Notes: generated by a model not told the origin, from the letters alone. 64,000 nt of DNA from Flabesymbios commensalis (GCA_964017125.1 OZ024911.1:35977160-36041159), one strand, 5' to 3'; positions 34,351-48,215 are shown, counted from the stretch's first letter. Made by a program: numbers and translations.

Positions 34351-36124
34351 CTGTGGCAATGCATAAAAGAACAGTGAACACATTCAGTCTCACCAACCCT
34401 TAACCCTTTCAGTGCGGGAACGTCTGTAGACGTCAGATTTTGACGTGTAAAGACGGTCAGCGCTCTGAAAATTTAAAATATTTATGATGGCCCTAGATCC
34501 ATAACATTGGTATTCAAATCAAGCGGAAAGGGGTAGCTGAGACAATTGTGGCGATTTCAAATTGAAAATAACGTTTTGTCTCTTGGTTTATATAACAATA
34601 TTTCAGCACTTTAGGGATTAAAGTGGTAATCACGTCTGCAGCCGTTTTCAGCTTGCTATGTGTACTTCAAACAAGGCAATTTGGAGGAGAAATTAACATT
34701 AAATTTGCCACATTGTTATATGTTTTCTCTCAAATTATAGAAAAGTAAATATGTATTTTCTACCCACTTTAAGTAGTAGCACACAGTCACGAAACAGGAA
34801 AAAGGGTAAAAAACTTTTTTTAAACAAACTACTTAGCGCTTTAAGGGTTTATTCACTTGAGTATATTCATGATAGCCGCAGTAATTGAAATTAGAATGTC
34901 GGTTAATATAATATTATTACTGATGTATTGTAGAGATGTGCATAATTTACACGATTCAATCCACAATAATTATAGATACCATTCATTGTGGCATGTGGGT
35001 TCAGTATACAGTACTGGAACTTGAGTAAATTGAGTAATTTTGAACCACAAATAAATAAGGAGGTTTAATTTACATTTTTGTACTCATTTTGTTTTTTGTT
35101 CATATGAAGGTGAATTTCGCAGCCATTTTGATTTTTTTAATTTAGATTTAATCGGCAGTAACGTTTTTTTCTGATCCACCAAGCTACTACTAAAAAAGTC
35201 CTTTCATCGTTAACATTTTCAGCGGTGTACTGATAGTAACAGTAAATATAAAAAAGACGAGCATCTTGTATTTAAAGGTCAAATAAAGGTTATTTCTTTC
35301 CAAAGACACGTCAGCACTAGAACAAAAATTATACAATAAAAAGCTGAGAAAAAACATAGAAAATACGGTGGTTTCTTTACATTTTGGAAGCCATTTTGTG
35401 TTTTGCTAATTTGAAGGTGAAGGTCACCAAATAAAAAATGTTATTGGAGAGATTCGAATTCAGCACACACAAATTTTGTAAAAACAAGTGGATAAAAAAA
35501 TTTACACAAAAATTCCGATAAAAAAATCATGTTTCAGATTTCAACCCATGCTAAATACACATATTTTCACGAAAGGCTTTAATATTCTTTCATTAAAAAA
35601 ATATATGACATTTATTAATATAAATAACACTAATTTTTAAGCATATACACATCTGGGTTCAGAAAATATAGGCCAGATATGGATATGTCAAATAATTATG
35701 TTTTATTAAGTCGTTTTCTTTCACCTTGTTGAATCGTTTGTTTTGTTGTTCATTTAGGATTATTTTATAATAAAAAAATCATGCTTGAGCGTATGTGGAG
35801 AGACAACTACTTATTCTACTGCAATAAGTGATATATCATTAGAATGGAAATTAAGTTACCTTTTTATTGTACATGGCATGTGTAGATTGATATGCTAGAA
35901 TATGACAGACGTTTGCGTAGCTCTACCCCCTAATTTTAGACAGGTTTGAGGGTACCCCTTATAAGGGGTAAAATATAAAGTTTGTCCCTATTTTTAGCTG
36001 TTAACATCTCATTTCATGTTTTGGATATATCAAGGTTTAACTAAACCCTTTGGATCCGCCCCTGCTCGGGGATAATGAGTGGCAGATAGAACCCTTCAGT
36101 TCCCAGGGATCAGTATGTCTTTAC

Positions 36125-36756
36125 CTTAGTATTACTGCAGTGATTGGAAACCTGGCTCTCCAGAAGGTGTAAGTACCAAGGTTTCTCGTCTCTGTTGCCT
36201 GCTCCATTGAGCAGGGTATGTTGGTGGAGCCGTCGTGGAGCAATGTGACGTTACAGATGTTCATAACAGCTGTGTCGTTGGAGGGCAAGAACACCTCCAC
36301 TTCGAAGCTGGATGAGAGTGGTGCAGAGATGTTCACAAGGACGTCAATGGGGTTCAAGCCGCTGGATAAGTCTGGTGAAGACATGTTCACAAGGACGTCA
36401 ATGGGGTTCAAGCCGCTGGATAAGTCTGGTAAATACATGTTCACAAGGACATCAATGAGTTTCAAGCCGCTGGATAAGTCTGGTGAAGACATATTCACAA
36501 GGACGTCAGTGGTGTTCAATCCGCTGGATAAGTCTGGTGAAGACATATTCACAAGAACGTCAGTGGGGTTCAAGCCGCTGGATAAGTCTGGTAAAGAGAT
36601 GTTCACAAGGACTCCAATGGGGTTCAAGCCGCTGGATAAGTCTGATGAAGACATATTCACAAGGACGTCAGTGGGGTTCGAGCCGCTGGATAAGTCTGGT
36701 GAAGACATATTCACAAGGACGTCAGTGGGGTTCAAGCCGCTGGATAAGTCTGTGGT
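36125..36756 (-). CDS. Modular extracellular-type protein, module 6, exon A (7 repeats)
   Basis: 632-bp minus-strand exon with seven 18-residue repeats (36355-36732) and the domain part of subtype II (MNICNV, TRNLG). The domain ends TAVILR where other modules have TAGILR. Repeat order from the 5' side is NPT, NPT, NPIG, NPT, NTT, KLI, NPI, the same as module 7. Confidence 0.9.
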
Positions 36757-37808
36757 CTGTAAACATAAAAATGAATCTAATTTTCTCGTTACATATCAGT
36801 GAGTGCTATTAATCACGAAAACATTACGATCTAAGCTTGAGCTTTAGATTGCTAATTATTTGTCAGAGAATGCCCACACGAAGGTACCACGCCCTAAGCC
36901 TTAGATTAAGCCTACAAGTTACATTCAGTGAATGTCACACAGGGATCAAGAACTCTCTGTTTAAATGTTACGGCACGGTAAGTGATGGAATCATATCCCT
37001 GCTAACACAAGACGTTCATCTAAATATTGTGCTATAATATAGCGTATGTTTACATATTAATTATCAGTTCTTTTCATGCATCTTATCTAACCCGCGCGGA
37101 TATTGTAATATAAAGATTACTTGATACAATAGATATTTTAATTATTTAGTAAATAATTATAATTATTGTGCACAATAAAGACTACGATAAACATTTTTTA
37201 AATTAAATATTATCAGGGCACTTGTGTTTGAGTCTAGGATGCACATCTCAAATAATAGAAATAATAAAGTTACGGAATGAGGTTTATTTCAGTATTGTGC
37301 GTTAACCCAGTACACACAGAACATTTGTATAACATTTATACAATGTTGGGCTGACGTTGTATAAATGTTATACAATTTTTTTCTGTTTACTTGGAAATCT
37401 GCGTACCTCCACTCCACAATAGCCTTTACATTTTACGCTCACATGGTTATCTGTAAGCAGTTCTAGCTGTAAGCGGTGTGGTGGTTTCCGTGTATATATT
37501 CGCCTTCGTCCACTGTTGGTGCACATTTGACTACTCGTTTGATGCTAATAATGATCCTAGTGGTATGTGGCTCATTGTGCCTAACTATGTATCGGCCTTG
37601 GTAGGCAGTGTTGCATCAAACAAAAAATATGTGGATATTATCCAGAAAGAGCACACTATCCTAAAATTATGTATTAACGCTTGGCTTCTCCGTCTTGTCT
37701 GAACATGCTGCCGGGTGCAGACGCTAAGTAAACCTAATATTCGTCCATGACAAAACATAATAATGGGTATAATTTTGTGATCTCAACTCATATTAAGATG
37801 TAACTCAC

Positions 37809-37932
37809 ATTAACTGCGATGTAAGTAAATGTTAGTCTCAAACTGATTAGCTCTCCCTCCTGATTCTGAGTGTGGTTCATCACCTGGGCGGAGACTGTCA
37901 TGGCATTAGCGTCTGCATCATCAACTGTACCA
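37809..37932 (-). CDS. Modular extracellular-type protein, module 5, exon B
   Basis: 124-bp minus-strand exon with TGTVDDADANAMTVSAQVMN start, N-H-T sequon and GTGAGT donor. The residue near the end reads LRLTFTYI in place of LRLSFTYI. Joins exon A at 39837 (upstream) to exon A at 36125 (downstream). Confidence 0.9.
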
Positions 37933-39836
37933 CTGTGGCAAAGCATAAGAGAACAGTGAACACATTCAGTCTCACCAACCCCTAACCCTTTCAGCGCGGA
38001 AACGTCTGTAGACGTCAGATTTTGACGTGTAAAGACGGTCAGCGCTCTGAAAATTTAAAATATTTATGATGGCCCTAGATCCATAACATTGGTATTCAAA
38101 TCAAGCGGAAAGGGGTAGCTAAGACAATTGTGGCGATTTCAAATTGAAAATAACGTTTTGTTTCTTGGTTTATATAGCAATATTTCAGCGCTTTAGGGAT
38201 TAAAGCGGTAATCACGTCTGCAGCCGTTTTCAGCTTGCTATGTGTCCTTCAAACAAGGCAATTTGGAGGAGAAATTAACATTAAATTTGCCACATTGTTA
38301 TATGTTTTCTCTCAAATTATAGAAAAGTAAATATGTATTTTCTACCCACTTTAAGTAGTAGCACACAGTCACGAAACAGGAAAGTGGGTAAAAAACTTTT
38401 TTTAAACAAACTACTTAGCGCTTTAAGGGTTAATTCAGTTGAGTATATTCATGATAGCCGCAGTAATTGAAATTAGAATGTCGGTTAATATAATATTATT
38501 ACTAATGTATTGTAGAGATGTGCATAATTTACACGATTCAATCCACAATAATTATAGATACCATTCATTGTGTCATGTGGGTTCAGTGTACAGTACTGGA
38601 ACTTAAGTAAATTGAGTAATTCCGAGCCACAAATAAATAAGGAGGTTTAATTTACATTTTTATACTCATTTTGTTTTTTGTTCATATGAAGGTGAATTTC
38701 GCAGCCATTTTGATTTTTTTCATTTAAATTTAATCGGCAGTAACGTTTTTTTCTGATCCACTAAGCTACGACTAAAAAAGTCCTTTCATCGTTAACATTT
38801 TCAGCGGTGTACTGATAGTAACAGTAAATATAAAGAAGACGGACATCTTGTATTCAAAGGTCAAATAAAGGTTATTTCTTTCCAAAGACACGTCAGCACT
38901 AGAACAAAAATTATACAATAAAAAGCTGAGAAAAAAACATAGAAAATACGGTGGTTTCTCTACATTTTGGAAGCCATTTTGTGTTTTGCTAATTTGAAGG
39001 TGAAGGTCACCAAATAAAGAATGTTATTGGAGAGATTCGAATTCAGCACACACAAATTATGTAAAAACAAGTGGATAAAAAAATTTACACAAAAATTCCG
39101 ATAAAAAAATCATGTTTCAGATTTCAACCCATGCTAAATACACATATTTTCACGAAAAGCTTTAATATTCTTTCATTAAAAAAAATAGATGACATTTATA
39201 AATATAAATAACACTAATTTTTAAGCATATACATATCTGGGCTCAGAAAATATATGCCAGATATGGATATGTCAAATAATTATGTTTTATTAAGTTTTCC
39301 TTTCACCATGTTGAATCGTTTGTTTTGTTGTTCATTTTGATTATTTTATAATAAAAAATCATGCTTGAGCGTATGTGGAGAGACAACTACTTATTCTACT
39401 GCAATGAGTGATATATCAATAGAACGGAAATTTAGTTACCTTTTTATACTACATGGCATGTGTAGATTGATATGCTAGAATATGACAGACGTTTGCGTAG
39501 CTCTACCCCCTAATTTTAGACAGGTTTGAGGGTACCCCTTATAAGGGGTAAAATATAAAGTTTGTCCCTATTTTTTTGCTGTTAACATCTCATTTCATGT
39601 TTTGGATATATCAAGGTTTAACTAAACAAAAAGTTATTGTGGGTGAGTGATAGGAGGGTGGGTGAACGTAGGGTGATTCTAGCCCATGGCCTAATAACAA
39701 ACCCCTAAATAAGATTTTGTTTTTTTAAGGGGGGATGTAAATCCCCAAACCCCCCCCCCCCTTGGATCCGCCCCTGCTCGGGGATAATGAGTGGCAGATA
39801 GAACCCTTCAGTTCCCAGGGATCAGTATGTCTTTAC

Positions 39837-40630
39837 CTTAGTATTCCTGCAGTGATTGGAAACCTGGCTCTCCAGAAGGTATAAGTACCAAGGCTACTCG
39901 TCTCTGTCGCCTGCTCCATTGAGCAGGGTATGTTGGTGGAGCCGTCATGGAGCAATGTGACGTTACAGATGCTCATAACAGCTGTGTCGTTGGAGGGCAA
40001 GAACACATCCACTTCGAAGCTGAATGAGAGTGGTGCAGAGATGTTCACAAGGACGTCAATGGGGTTCGAGCCGCTGGATGAGTCTGGTGAAGACATGTTC
40101 ACAAGGACGTCAATGTGGTTCAAGCCGCTGGATAAGTCTGGTGAATACATGTTCACAAGGACATCAATGAGTTTCAAGCCGCTGGATAAGTCTGGTGAAG
40201 ACATATTTACAAGGACGTCAGTGAAGTTCAAGCCGCTGGATAAGTCTGGTGAAGACATGTTCACAAGGACTCCAATGGGGTTCAAGCCGCTGGATAAGTC
40301 TGGTGAAGACATATTCACAAGGACGTCAGTGGGGTTCAAGCCGCTGGATAAGTCTGGTGAAGACATGTTCACAAGGACGTCAATGGGGTTCAAGCCGCTG
40401 GATAAGTCTGGTGAAGACATGTTCACAAGGACATCAATGGGGTTCAAGCCGCTGGATAAGTCTGGTGAAGACATGTTCACAAGGACATCAATGAGTTTCA
40501 AGCCGTTGGATAAGTCTGGTGAAGACATGTTCACAAGGACGTCAATGGGGTTCAAGCCACTGGATAAGTCTGGTGAAGACATATTCACAAGGACGTCAGT
40601 GTGGTTCAAGCCGCTGAATAAGTCTGTGGT
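39837..40630 (-). CDS. Modular extracellular-type protein, module 5, exon A (10 repeats)
   Basis: 794-bp minus-strand exon, phase 0 in and 2 out, with ten 18-residue repeats (40067-40606) and a subtype I domain (MSICNV, TSSLG). Two KLI-type repeats are present, at positions 3 and 9. The last repeat is altered (SPDSSSGS). The upstream intron carries the G-rich segment typical of subtype I (39630-39765). Confidence 0.9.
40067..40606 (-). repeat. 54-bp coding minisatellite, 10 copies
   Basis: Ten 54-bp units inside exon A of module 5. Smaller arrays in the other A exons: 7 copies at 32772-33149 and 36355-36732, 3 at 51014-51175, 6 at 54377-54700, 4 at 57902-58117 and 4 at 61317-61532. All are whole multiples of 54 bp. 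Confidence 0.95.
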
Positions 40631-41664
40631 CTGTAAACATAAAAATGAACTTAGTTTTCTCGTTACATATCAGTGAGTGCTATTAATCACGAAAACATTA
40701 CGATCTAAGCTTGAGCTTTAGATTGCTAATCATTTGTCAGAGAATGCCCACACGAAGGTACCACGCCCTAAGCCTCAGATTAGGCCTACAAGTTACATTC
40801 AGTGAATGTCACACAGAGATCAAGAACTCTCTGTTTAAATGTTACGGCACGGTAAGTGATGGAATCATATCCCTGCTAACACAAGACGTTCATATAGCGT
40901 CTGTTTACATATTAATTATCAGTTCTTTTCATGCATCTTATCTAACCCGCGCAGATATTGTAATATAAAGATTAATTGATACAATAGATATTTTAATTAT
41001 TTGGTAGATAATTATAATTATTGTGCACAATAAAGACTACGATAAACATTTTTTAAATTAAATATTATCAGGGCACTTGTGTTTGAGTCTAGGATGCACA
41101 TCTCAAATAAGAGAAATAATAAAGTTACGGAATGAGCTTTGTTTCAGTATTGTGCATTAACCCAGTACACACAAAACATTTGTATAGCATTTATACAATG
41201 TTGGGCTGACGTTGTATAAATGTTATACAATTTTTTTCTGTTTACTTGGAAATCGGCGTATCTCCACTCCACAATAGCCTTTACATTTTATGCTCTCATG
41301 GTTCTCTGTAAGCAGTTCTAGCTGTAAGCGGTGTGGTACTTTCCGGGTATATATTCGCCTTCGTCCACTGTTGGTGCACATTTGACTACTCATTTGATGC
41401 TAATAATGATCCTAGTGGTATGTGGCTCATTGTGCCTAACTATGTATCGGCCTTGGTAGGCAGTGTTGCATCAAACAAAAAATATGTGGATATTATCCAG
41501 AAAGAGCACACTAGCCTAAAATTATGTATTCACGCTTGGCTTCTCCGTCTTGTCTGAAACATGCTGCCGGGTGCAGACGCTAAGTAAACCTAATATTCGT
41601 CCGTGACAAAACATAATAATGGGTATAATTTTGTGATCTCAACTTATATTAAGATATAACTCAC

Positions 41665-41788
41665 ATTAACTGCGATGTAAGTAAATGTTAGTCTCAAACT
41701 GATTAGCTCCCCCTCCTGATTCTGAGTGTGGTTCATCACCTGGGCGGAGACTGTCATGGCATTAGCGTCTGCATCATCAACTGTACCA
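41665..41788 (-). CDS. Modular extracellular-type protein, module 4, exon B
   Basis: 124-bp minus-strand exon with the same sequence type as module 5 exon B. Its partner A exon is 9 kb away at 50784 because a 7.2-kb insertion lengthens the intron. Splice sites are intact on both sides, so the insertion need not have broken the gene. Confidence 0.88.
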
Positions 41789-43745
41789 CTGTGGCAAAGC
41801 ATAAGAGAACAGTGAACACATTCAGTCTCACCAACCCTTAACCCTTTCAGCGCGGGAACGTCTGTAGACGTCAGATTTTGATGTCTAAAGACGGTCAGGG
41901 CTCTGAAAATTTAAAATCTTTATGATGGCCCCAGATCCATAACATTGGTATTCAAATCAAGCGGAAAGGGGTAGCTAAGACAATTGTGGTGATTTCAAAT
42001 TGAAAATAACATTTGGTCTCTTGGTTTATATAACAATATTTCAGCGCTTTAGGGATTAAAGTGGTAATCACGTCTGCAGCCGTTTTCAGCTTGCTATGAG
42101 TTCTTCAAACAAGGCAATTTGGAGGATAAATTAACATTAAATTTACCAGATTGTTAAATGCTTTCTTTCAAATTATAGAAAAGTAAATATGTATTTTCTA
42201 CCCATTTTAAGTAGTAGCACACAGTCACGAAACAGAAAAGTGGGTAAAAAACTTTTTTAAACAAATTACTTAGCGCTTTAAGGGTTAATTCACTTGAGTA
42301 TATTCATGATAGCCGCAGTAATTGAAATTAGAATGTCGGTTAATATAATATTATTACTAATGTATTGTACAGATGTGCATAATTTACACGATTCAATCCA
42401 CAATAATTATAGATACCATTCATTGTGGCATGTGGGTTCAGTGTACAGTACTGGAACTTGAGTAAATTGAGTACTTCACATTTTTATACTCATTTTGTTT
42501 TTTGTTCATATGAAGGTGAATTTCGCAGCCATTTTGATTTTTTTCATTTAAATTTAATCGGCAGTAACGTTTTTTTCTGATCCACTAAGCTACTACTAAA
42601 AAAGTCCTTTCATCGTTAACATTTTCAGCGGTGTACTGATAGTAACAGTAAATATAAAAAAGACGGACATCTTGTATTTAACATGTTAAAGGGCAAATAA
42701 AGGTTATTTCTTTCCAAAGACACGTCAGCACTAGAACAAAAATTATACAATAAAAAGGTTGTAGAAACTATTCATGTGAGAAAAAACATAGAAAATACGG
42801 TGGTTTCTTTACATTTTGGAAGCCATTTTGTGTTTTGCTAATTTGAAGGTGAAGGTCACCAAATATAGAATGTTATTGGAGAGATTCGAATTCAGCACAC
42901 ACAAATTATTTAAAAACAAGTGGATAAAAAAATGTACACAAAATTCCGATAAAAAAATCATGTTTCAGATTTCAGCCCATGCTAAATACACATATTTTCA
43001 CGAAAGGCTTTAATATTCTTTCATTCAAAAAAATATATGACATTTATAAATATAAACAAGAGGCCCAGGGGCCTTGAAACTTGTCAACAGCATTGCAAAA
43101 TATCAGCTACGGGTGTGTCAGAGAATGTATATCTATGCTCTAAATTGAATTTTCATGAAAATAAAATATGTATAGGCCGGTAGTATGTATTTATAACTCA
43201 TCCATCATTGGAATTTATATTATATGTTCAATTCCCATCATACATTTTTCTGATTTTACACACATTCTGAAGTAGGCCCACTGCACATTATGAAAAATGC
43301 TTGACAAAAAATCCTTTTTACAGTACTACAATGTTAATATTATGTATACAAGAGTAGATGTGCAATTATTATTTATTCTGGGTCTTTTAATAGGCCCCAG
43401 TTAGCCAGGAATTTTCACGAAGTCTTTGTTTTCAATTTTAATTCTTCTGCCTTAAATAGACCTAACAAAATCGTCACGGAGTTGTAAAATATTAACTTTT
43501 AATGTTTCTTACACAGTCGTGAAATCTACAGCAGCCCTAATCCATTAATATCACATGCAGACGTAATGCACTTTTACTACACCCTCTTACGTAATGCAAA
43601 TTACGGAAATCACAATACTAACAGTAGATCGACCCAAGGATGAAGACCCATGAAGGCTTTCTCAACTCACACGATCTTTGTTGCAATGTTACTGTAATGT
43701 TATCAGGCAAACGTCGGGTCAGGTGTTAGTTGGCTTTATCAAATG

Positions 43746-44035
43746 TAATGAAATGAAATGAATGGGGTTTTACGCCACATTTGTTCACATATAGGCTAAA
43801 CTGGGCCAGAATAACCGCCTGAGGATGGTGATATGAATGAGGTGACACTGCCCTCCAGACACATTGGTCTGCGGTCAAGCACGCTATCTCTCGGTCATGT
43901 AGGCTGCCCACAATATTCAATCTTTACGATTGAGCAGGGAGGAAACATTTTGTTCTTTAAATCTTGAATGCCAAAGCAGGAGACGAATCTGCGATCTCTA
44001 ACTTTCCAAGCAGGCACCAGGGCCCCCGCCCTTTG
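43746..44035 (-). mobile_element. Two-headed tRNA-derived SINE, diverged, minus strand
   Basis: Reading from 44035: GGCGGGGGCCCTGGTGCCTG, a linker with AGAACAAAATGTTTCCTCCC, ATATTGTGGGCAGCCTACAT, GACCGAGAGATAGCGTGCTT, GTGTCTGGAGGGCAGTGTCA and the CATTTCATTTCATT tail at the low end. It has the same order as 20530-20857 with decay in the first head, which confirms that the two heads belong to one element. Confidence 0.72.
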
Positions 44036-44689
44036 GTATTGTTTTTACATATATACAAACACAATATCTGTTTACTGATATCAAGATGATGTGCTATGTA
44101 TTCTTGCTGGTATCTATAAGCTGATTAGCAAAACGGTTCCAATTATTGATTTTTATGACATTGATGATGCACTATATTGGTTTAATATAATTTTTATTTT
44201 ATTGTTATATGTGTCGTTAAAACTCACTTATGTAGCACAGAAGCAATTGACAATGTAGGACTATATAATGATGTGGTCATTCGTGCATATAATACAGATC
44301 TTTTAGTTATTGGGGGATGACAATGTTATATCATCAAGTGACGAGACAGACATTTCAAGTGACGATATTTTATTATTTGACTAATTTAAAACATCAAAAT
44401 ATGATTTCCTTTGATGGTTGCCTTAAACTCAATATTAAATATAGCTGAAATATTGGATACTTTATGCTTTGGCACAAGATAACGTCCAAAGAACTTTAAT
44501 TTCAGCTTATAAGATACCCATGTTATGTTTCGGAATGAGATAAAACCGAATGATATGTGTTTATTTCTGACTAAATCTGTCACATATAATACATTGTTTT
44601 CAATGTGTTGTACTTCCACTAGGCCTATAGGGAACATACCGTGATAGTGGAAATAGTTTCACCCTTCCATCCGTCCACCCCGAAGTCCG

Positions 44690-46317
44690 CCTTTTAGTCA
44701 GAAGGCCCATTAGTCAGAAGGCCCGTTAGTCAGAAAACCAGTAAGGATGATTGGTCAGACGGCCCGATTGTCAGGAGGCCCGTTAGTCAGAAAATAAGTA
44801 AGGATGACTGGTCAGAAGGCCCGTTTGTCAGAAGGCCCGTTAGTCAGAAAGTCAGATAATTACCTCATTGAAATCATCTCAAATGTGAACAACCCTTGTC
44901 TTTATTTATTTACTTGTGTCAGTAACAACGTCTAGCACTTTCATAACGGTTGCGTTATTAATACGTCACTCATTATGTTTTGAACCTAATGTTGCTGACG
45001 TAATTGCCATCTTCAAATGAATGAAAACTACCCATAATAAATGGATCAAGTGGTTATTGCCAAGCTGTCTGTAAATACCAGTGAATTTTCTACATATAGG
45101 AACAAGATAGTATAATAACAATAATTGCATATGGTATGCAGCAAAGTACACTCCATGTCTTTGAACAGGTTGGAACAATGTAGATATGAGCAAGCAATAT
45201 CATCAACATACTGCTTCAAACGCGAATAGGCCTACCTAAATTTTGAGACTTGCTGAGAAAAAATGGTCGATATAGCAAGATACTGCTAACAGATTATAAT
45301 GAGATTCATATTTTACGCTGGTCTTAATTAGCACGGTAATAATATATACTGCAATCACATTATATAATAGTTCTCCCGTTCTTAGGGAAACTTCACTGTC
45401 TCGAAAATAAAACAAGCATTTTCACACAAAAGAGTCGACAAATAATGCTAGTTATCAGAGTATTTGGACAAGCAACTTATTATTTATTCTGAGCAAAATG
45501 ATACATTTATGAACGCTCGACATAAATTAAACAGATGGCTACAAACTCCGATTGAAAAATCTTGTGGGGTTTTCTCATGACACACTTTTCACACCTATTT
45601 CAGTAAAGTTTATATATATGCAAAAAAGCATAGTGCTAAAAAAGCGCACTCATTGCTGAAAATAACCCAGCCAAGTAACCAACCAGTCATCAATAATGCT
45701 AGTTTTCAATATAAATGTACGAACTACGAACAATCGTGATTTTGTTTTAAAGATCATATCCAGATCATATCGACTTATTACCAACTAATAGTCGAACGTA
45801 TATACTAATGTCCCAGAGACGCAACATTTCATCTATATGGATTTTACTCTCAGTTGTGCAATTTTTTTGTGTATAATTTTTTCACAATTTAATTTTCATG
45901 GCTATTTTTCTCTTTCAAACTATTGATTAAATTACCGATTTTTTTTTAAACTCGTATGGACTCGTATGGACTCCGTCAGCATTTTTTAAGTATCTTTGAG
46001 TAATTATTTTATGCACAACTCTCAATATTGCTTTATCAATAGCTGGACAACAAACGTTTCAATCAAAATAATATAGTCCTTCCCCCTCTCCACATGGCCA
46101 GATATCAAATGCAGCGTCCCCTAGAATTGTTCAATGCCCAATGAACAAATTCTGACTGAAGAGCCTTTTGACAAAAATGCTTAACTGATTTTCTGACTAT
46201 CGGGCCTTCTGACTAACGGGCCTTCTGACTAACGGGCCTTCTGACTTACGGGCCTTCTGACCAACGGGCCTTTTGACTAAAGGGCCTTCTGACTAGCGGG
46301 CCTTCTGACTAAAAGGG
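44690..46317. mobile_element. Foldback-like element with inverted tandem-repeat arms, about 1.63 kb
   Basis: The left arm (44690-44855) is a tandem array of GTCAGAAGGCCCGTTA, starting CCTTTTAGTCAGAAGG. The right arm (about 46186-46317) is a tandem array of its reverse complement, ending CCTTCTGACTAAAAGGG. The arms enclose about 1.3 kb of AT-rich non-coding sequence. This design, inverted repeats that are themselves tandem arrays, is known from foldback transposons such as Drosophila FB. No transposase was seen, and a target duplication could not be fixed. Confidence 0.75.
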
Positions 46318-47224
46318 TGTCACCGTTCACCCCAACCTCACATCATGACACATAATTAATTTTATCAACGGCTTGAACCGTTTTTAACATTATTACAGTC
46401 ACTTAATTTACCATTAATTTTGCAGAAATTGAACAAACTACTATTTTACCCCAATCTTCAAAGGGTTCTTAAATAAGTTTTATACAGGCTTTGGCATTTA
46501 GGTATTGTTTATTCTGATGCACTCTATATCCGAGAATATCATGCCATTAAGATTTTTATGCACAGATTATGCTAATTAAATCTGTAATTAACACCAATAA
46601 AAGACTTTCTTAAGCTCATTAAGTACATGATTTACCACTTAAGAACAATGAATTCGGGCTCTACCACCAACCACCTTGTCTGTGCCATTGTCTTTGTGTG
46701 TGTACTCGGTATGCTGATAAATCACTAATTTGGGCCCTAATTAAGGGGCTATATCATTAAGTGGTACATGCTAAGGCACCTAAAATTGCCTTCTCGGGAT
46801 CCTGACTGTCTGTTTTACACATGATATACTTCATACCGTTTGTACTCGCAGGGCTAAATTAATAAAACCTTCTGGGCTCCTGGACTAGGCCTATATGGCC
46901 GATCAGCGTTAGATTAACGTGTGAAGTTAACTAAAAATGTCATGCTCAATCGGATGTTGAAATATTTATAACACTTTTTTTCTGGAAAAATGGCAAAAAA
47001 AATTGGGGGATCCATGGTTGGATCGTGTTATCCATGGTTGCATCGTGTAGTAACGCTTCGTGCTATAACGGTTAATTCCTAACACTCTATTTACTTTATT
47101 CAAACACGCATTTTAGCGCTGAAATGGTTTAACAGTCAGCGTTTGCAAGTAGACGTGTAATGTCACGTGTTGTGCCAACACCCTTTATGAGTGTTATTGC
47201 CGCTAGGCCTACACCTAATTTACT

Positions 47225-47450
47225 GATCACCTTAAACCGCTAAGCGCGTCGGCGCTTTAATTCGTTTAGTAGCCGTTTAAACATCAAGATTTCTAAATTG
47301 TTTAGTCTTAAATTACAAATTAAACAAATACGAGTAGTTTTCTCTCATTTAAAGTTGTGGGTCAAGGTAGTGAGACACAACTCTTAAGTGTGTGAAAATT
47401 TAAATTATTTTATTCGGCGGTTTAACTCTTCCTTTACAGACTTCCCCCTG
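47225..47450. mobile_element. MITE related to 13331-13577
   Basis: TTAAACCGCTAAGCGCG at the left and CGGCGGTTTAACTCTT at the right are inverted. An internal AAAGTTGTGGGT...ACACAACTCTTAAGTG hairpin matches the core of the 13331-13577 element. The nearby 47100-47135 (TTTTAGCGCTGAAATGGTTTAA) may be a further fragment. Confidence 0.5.
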
Positions 47451-47646
47451 ATAAAACTACTCCCATAAACCAACTTGTTTTTGAAGGAGGACCCACGAGG
47501 TAGCCCCTGGGCACAATACAGGTAATAGCTATGCGCATGCGCACATCGCACAAATTAAAAATGCAAAAGACCATTCTGGTCGGCGATTTTCAACCACATA
47601 TGCTATGAAATATCTCCATTGCAATTAATGCATGTACACATGTGGA

Positions 47647-47713
47647 TTTCGCATAAATGCGAATTTGGTAAAGGAAGGTAGTTTCCGCATAAATGCGAAA
47701 TTGGTAAAGGAAG
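47647..47713 (+). repeat. Direct duplication, two copies of about 31 bp
   Basis: CGCATAAATGCGAA followed by TTGGTAAAGGAAG occurs at 47647-47677 and again at 47682-47713. Each copy contains a CGCATAAATGCG palindrome. Confidence 0.8.
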
Positions 47714-47923
47714 AGTTAAGGGTTAATATATTATTCTACATCAACAAATTTTCTACAATATTTGCTATACAAAATAAATTTGTCGGCCTATTAATATTTG
47801 TACATTTTTTGTATATTTTGCTGCTCATTTTAATGGCACATAGTCTAAGTCTATATAGACATTTACACCAGGTTCAAAGTAGAGGCTAACCTTTGAAAAT
47901 ACATTGATAAATCGGATATAACA

Positions 47924-48070
47924 GGTGTGGCGAAGTTTTGGTGAGGTTACTTAGCCCCCTGTAGCAAGGTTACCAAAGCTGTGGCGAGGCAACTCAGCCT
48001 TCTGTGGCGGGGTTATCAAATCTGTGGCGAGATTACCTGTGGCGAGGTTAACATGTGGCGAGGTTACCTT
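47924..48070 (+). repeat. Degenerate tandem repeat of TGTGGCGAGGTTACC
   Basis: Six to eight imperfect copies, some split by a GCC-CTG spacer. It resembles one arm of the inverted arrays at 22769-22935 in style but not in sequence. No inverted partner was found nearby. Confidence 0.6.
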
Positions 48071-48102
48071 CTACCATAACAGGAATACACCTTTCCCAAT
48101 AG

Positions 48103-48215
48103 CAACACGCCACACACTACAGTGACTAAAAGCTGAACTATTTAGTTGGGAGGTATGTCACACTTTTATTACAACACGCCACACAGTGAATAAAAATGAA
48201 CTATTTAGTTGGGAG
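48103..48215 (+). repeat. Direct duplication, two copies of about 45-50 bp
   Basis: CAACACGCCACACA, CAGTGA-TAAAA and TGAACTATTTAGTTGGGAG occur at 48103-48152 and 48172-48215, with a short deletion in the second copy. Confidence 0.8.
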
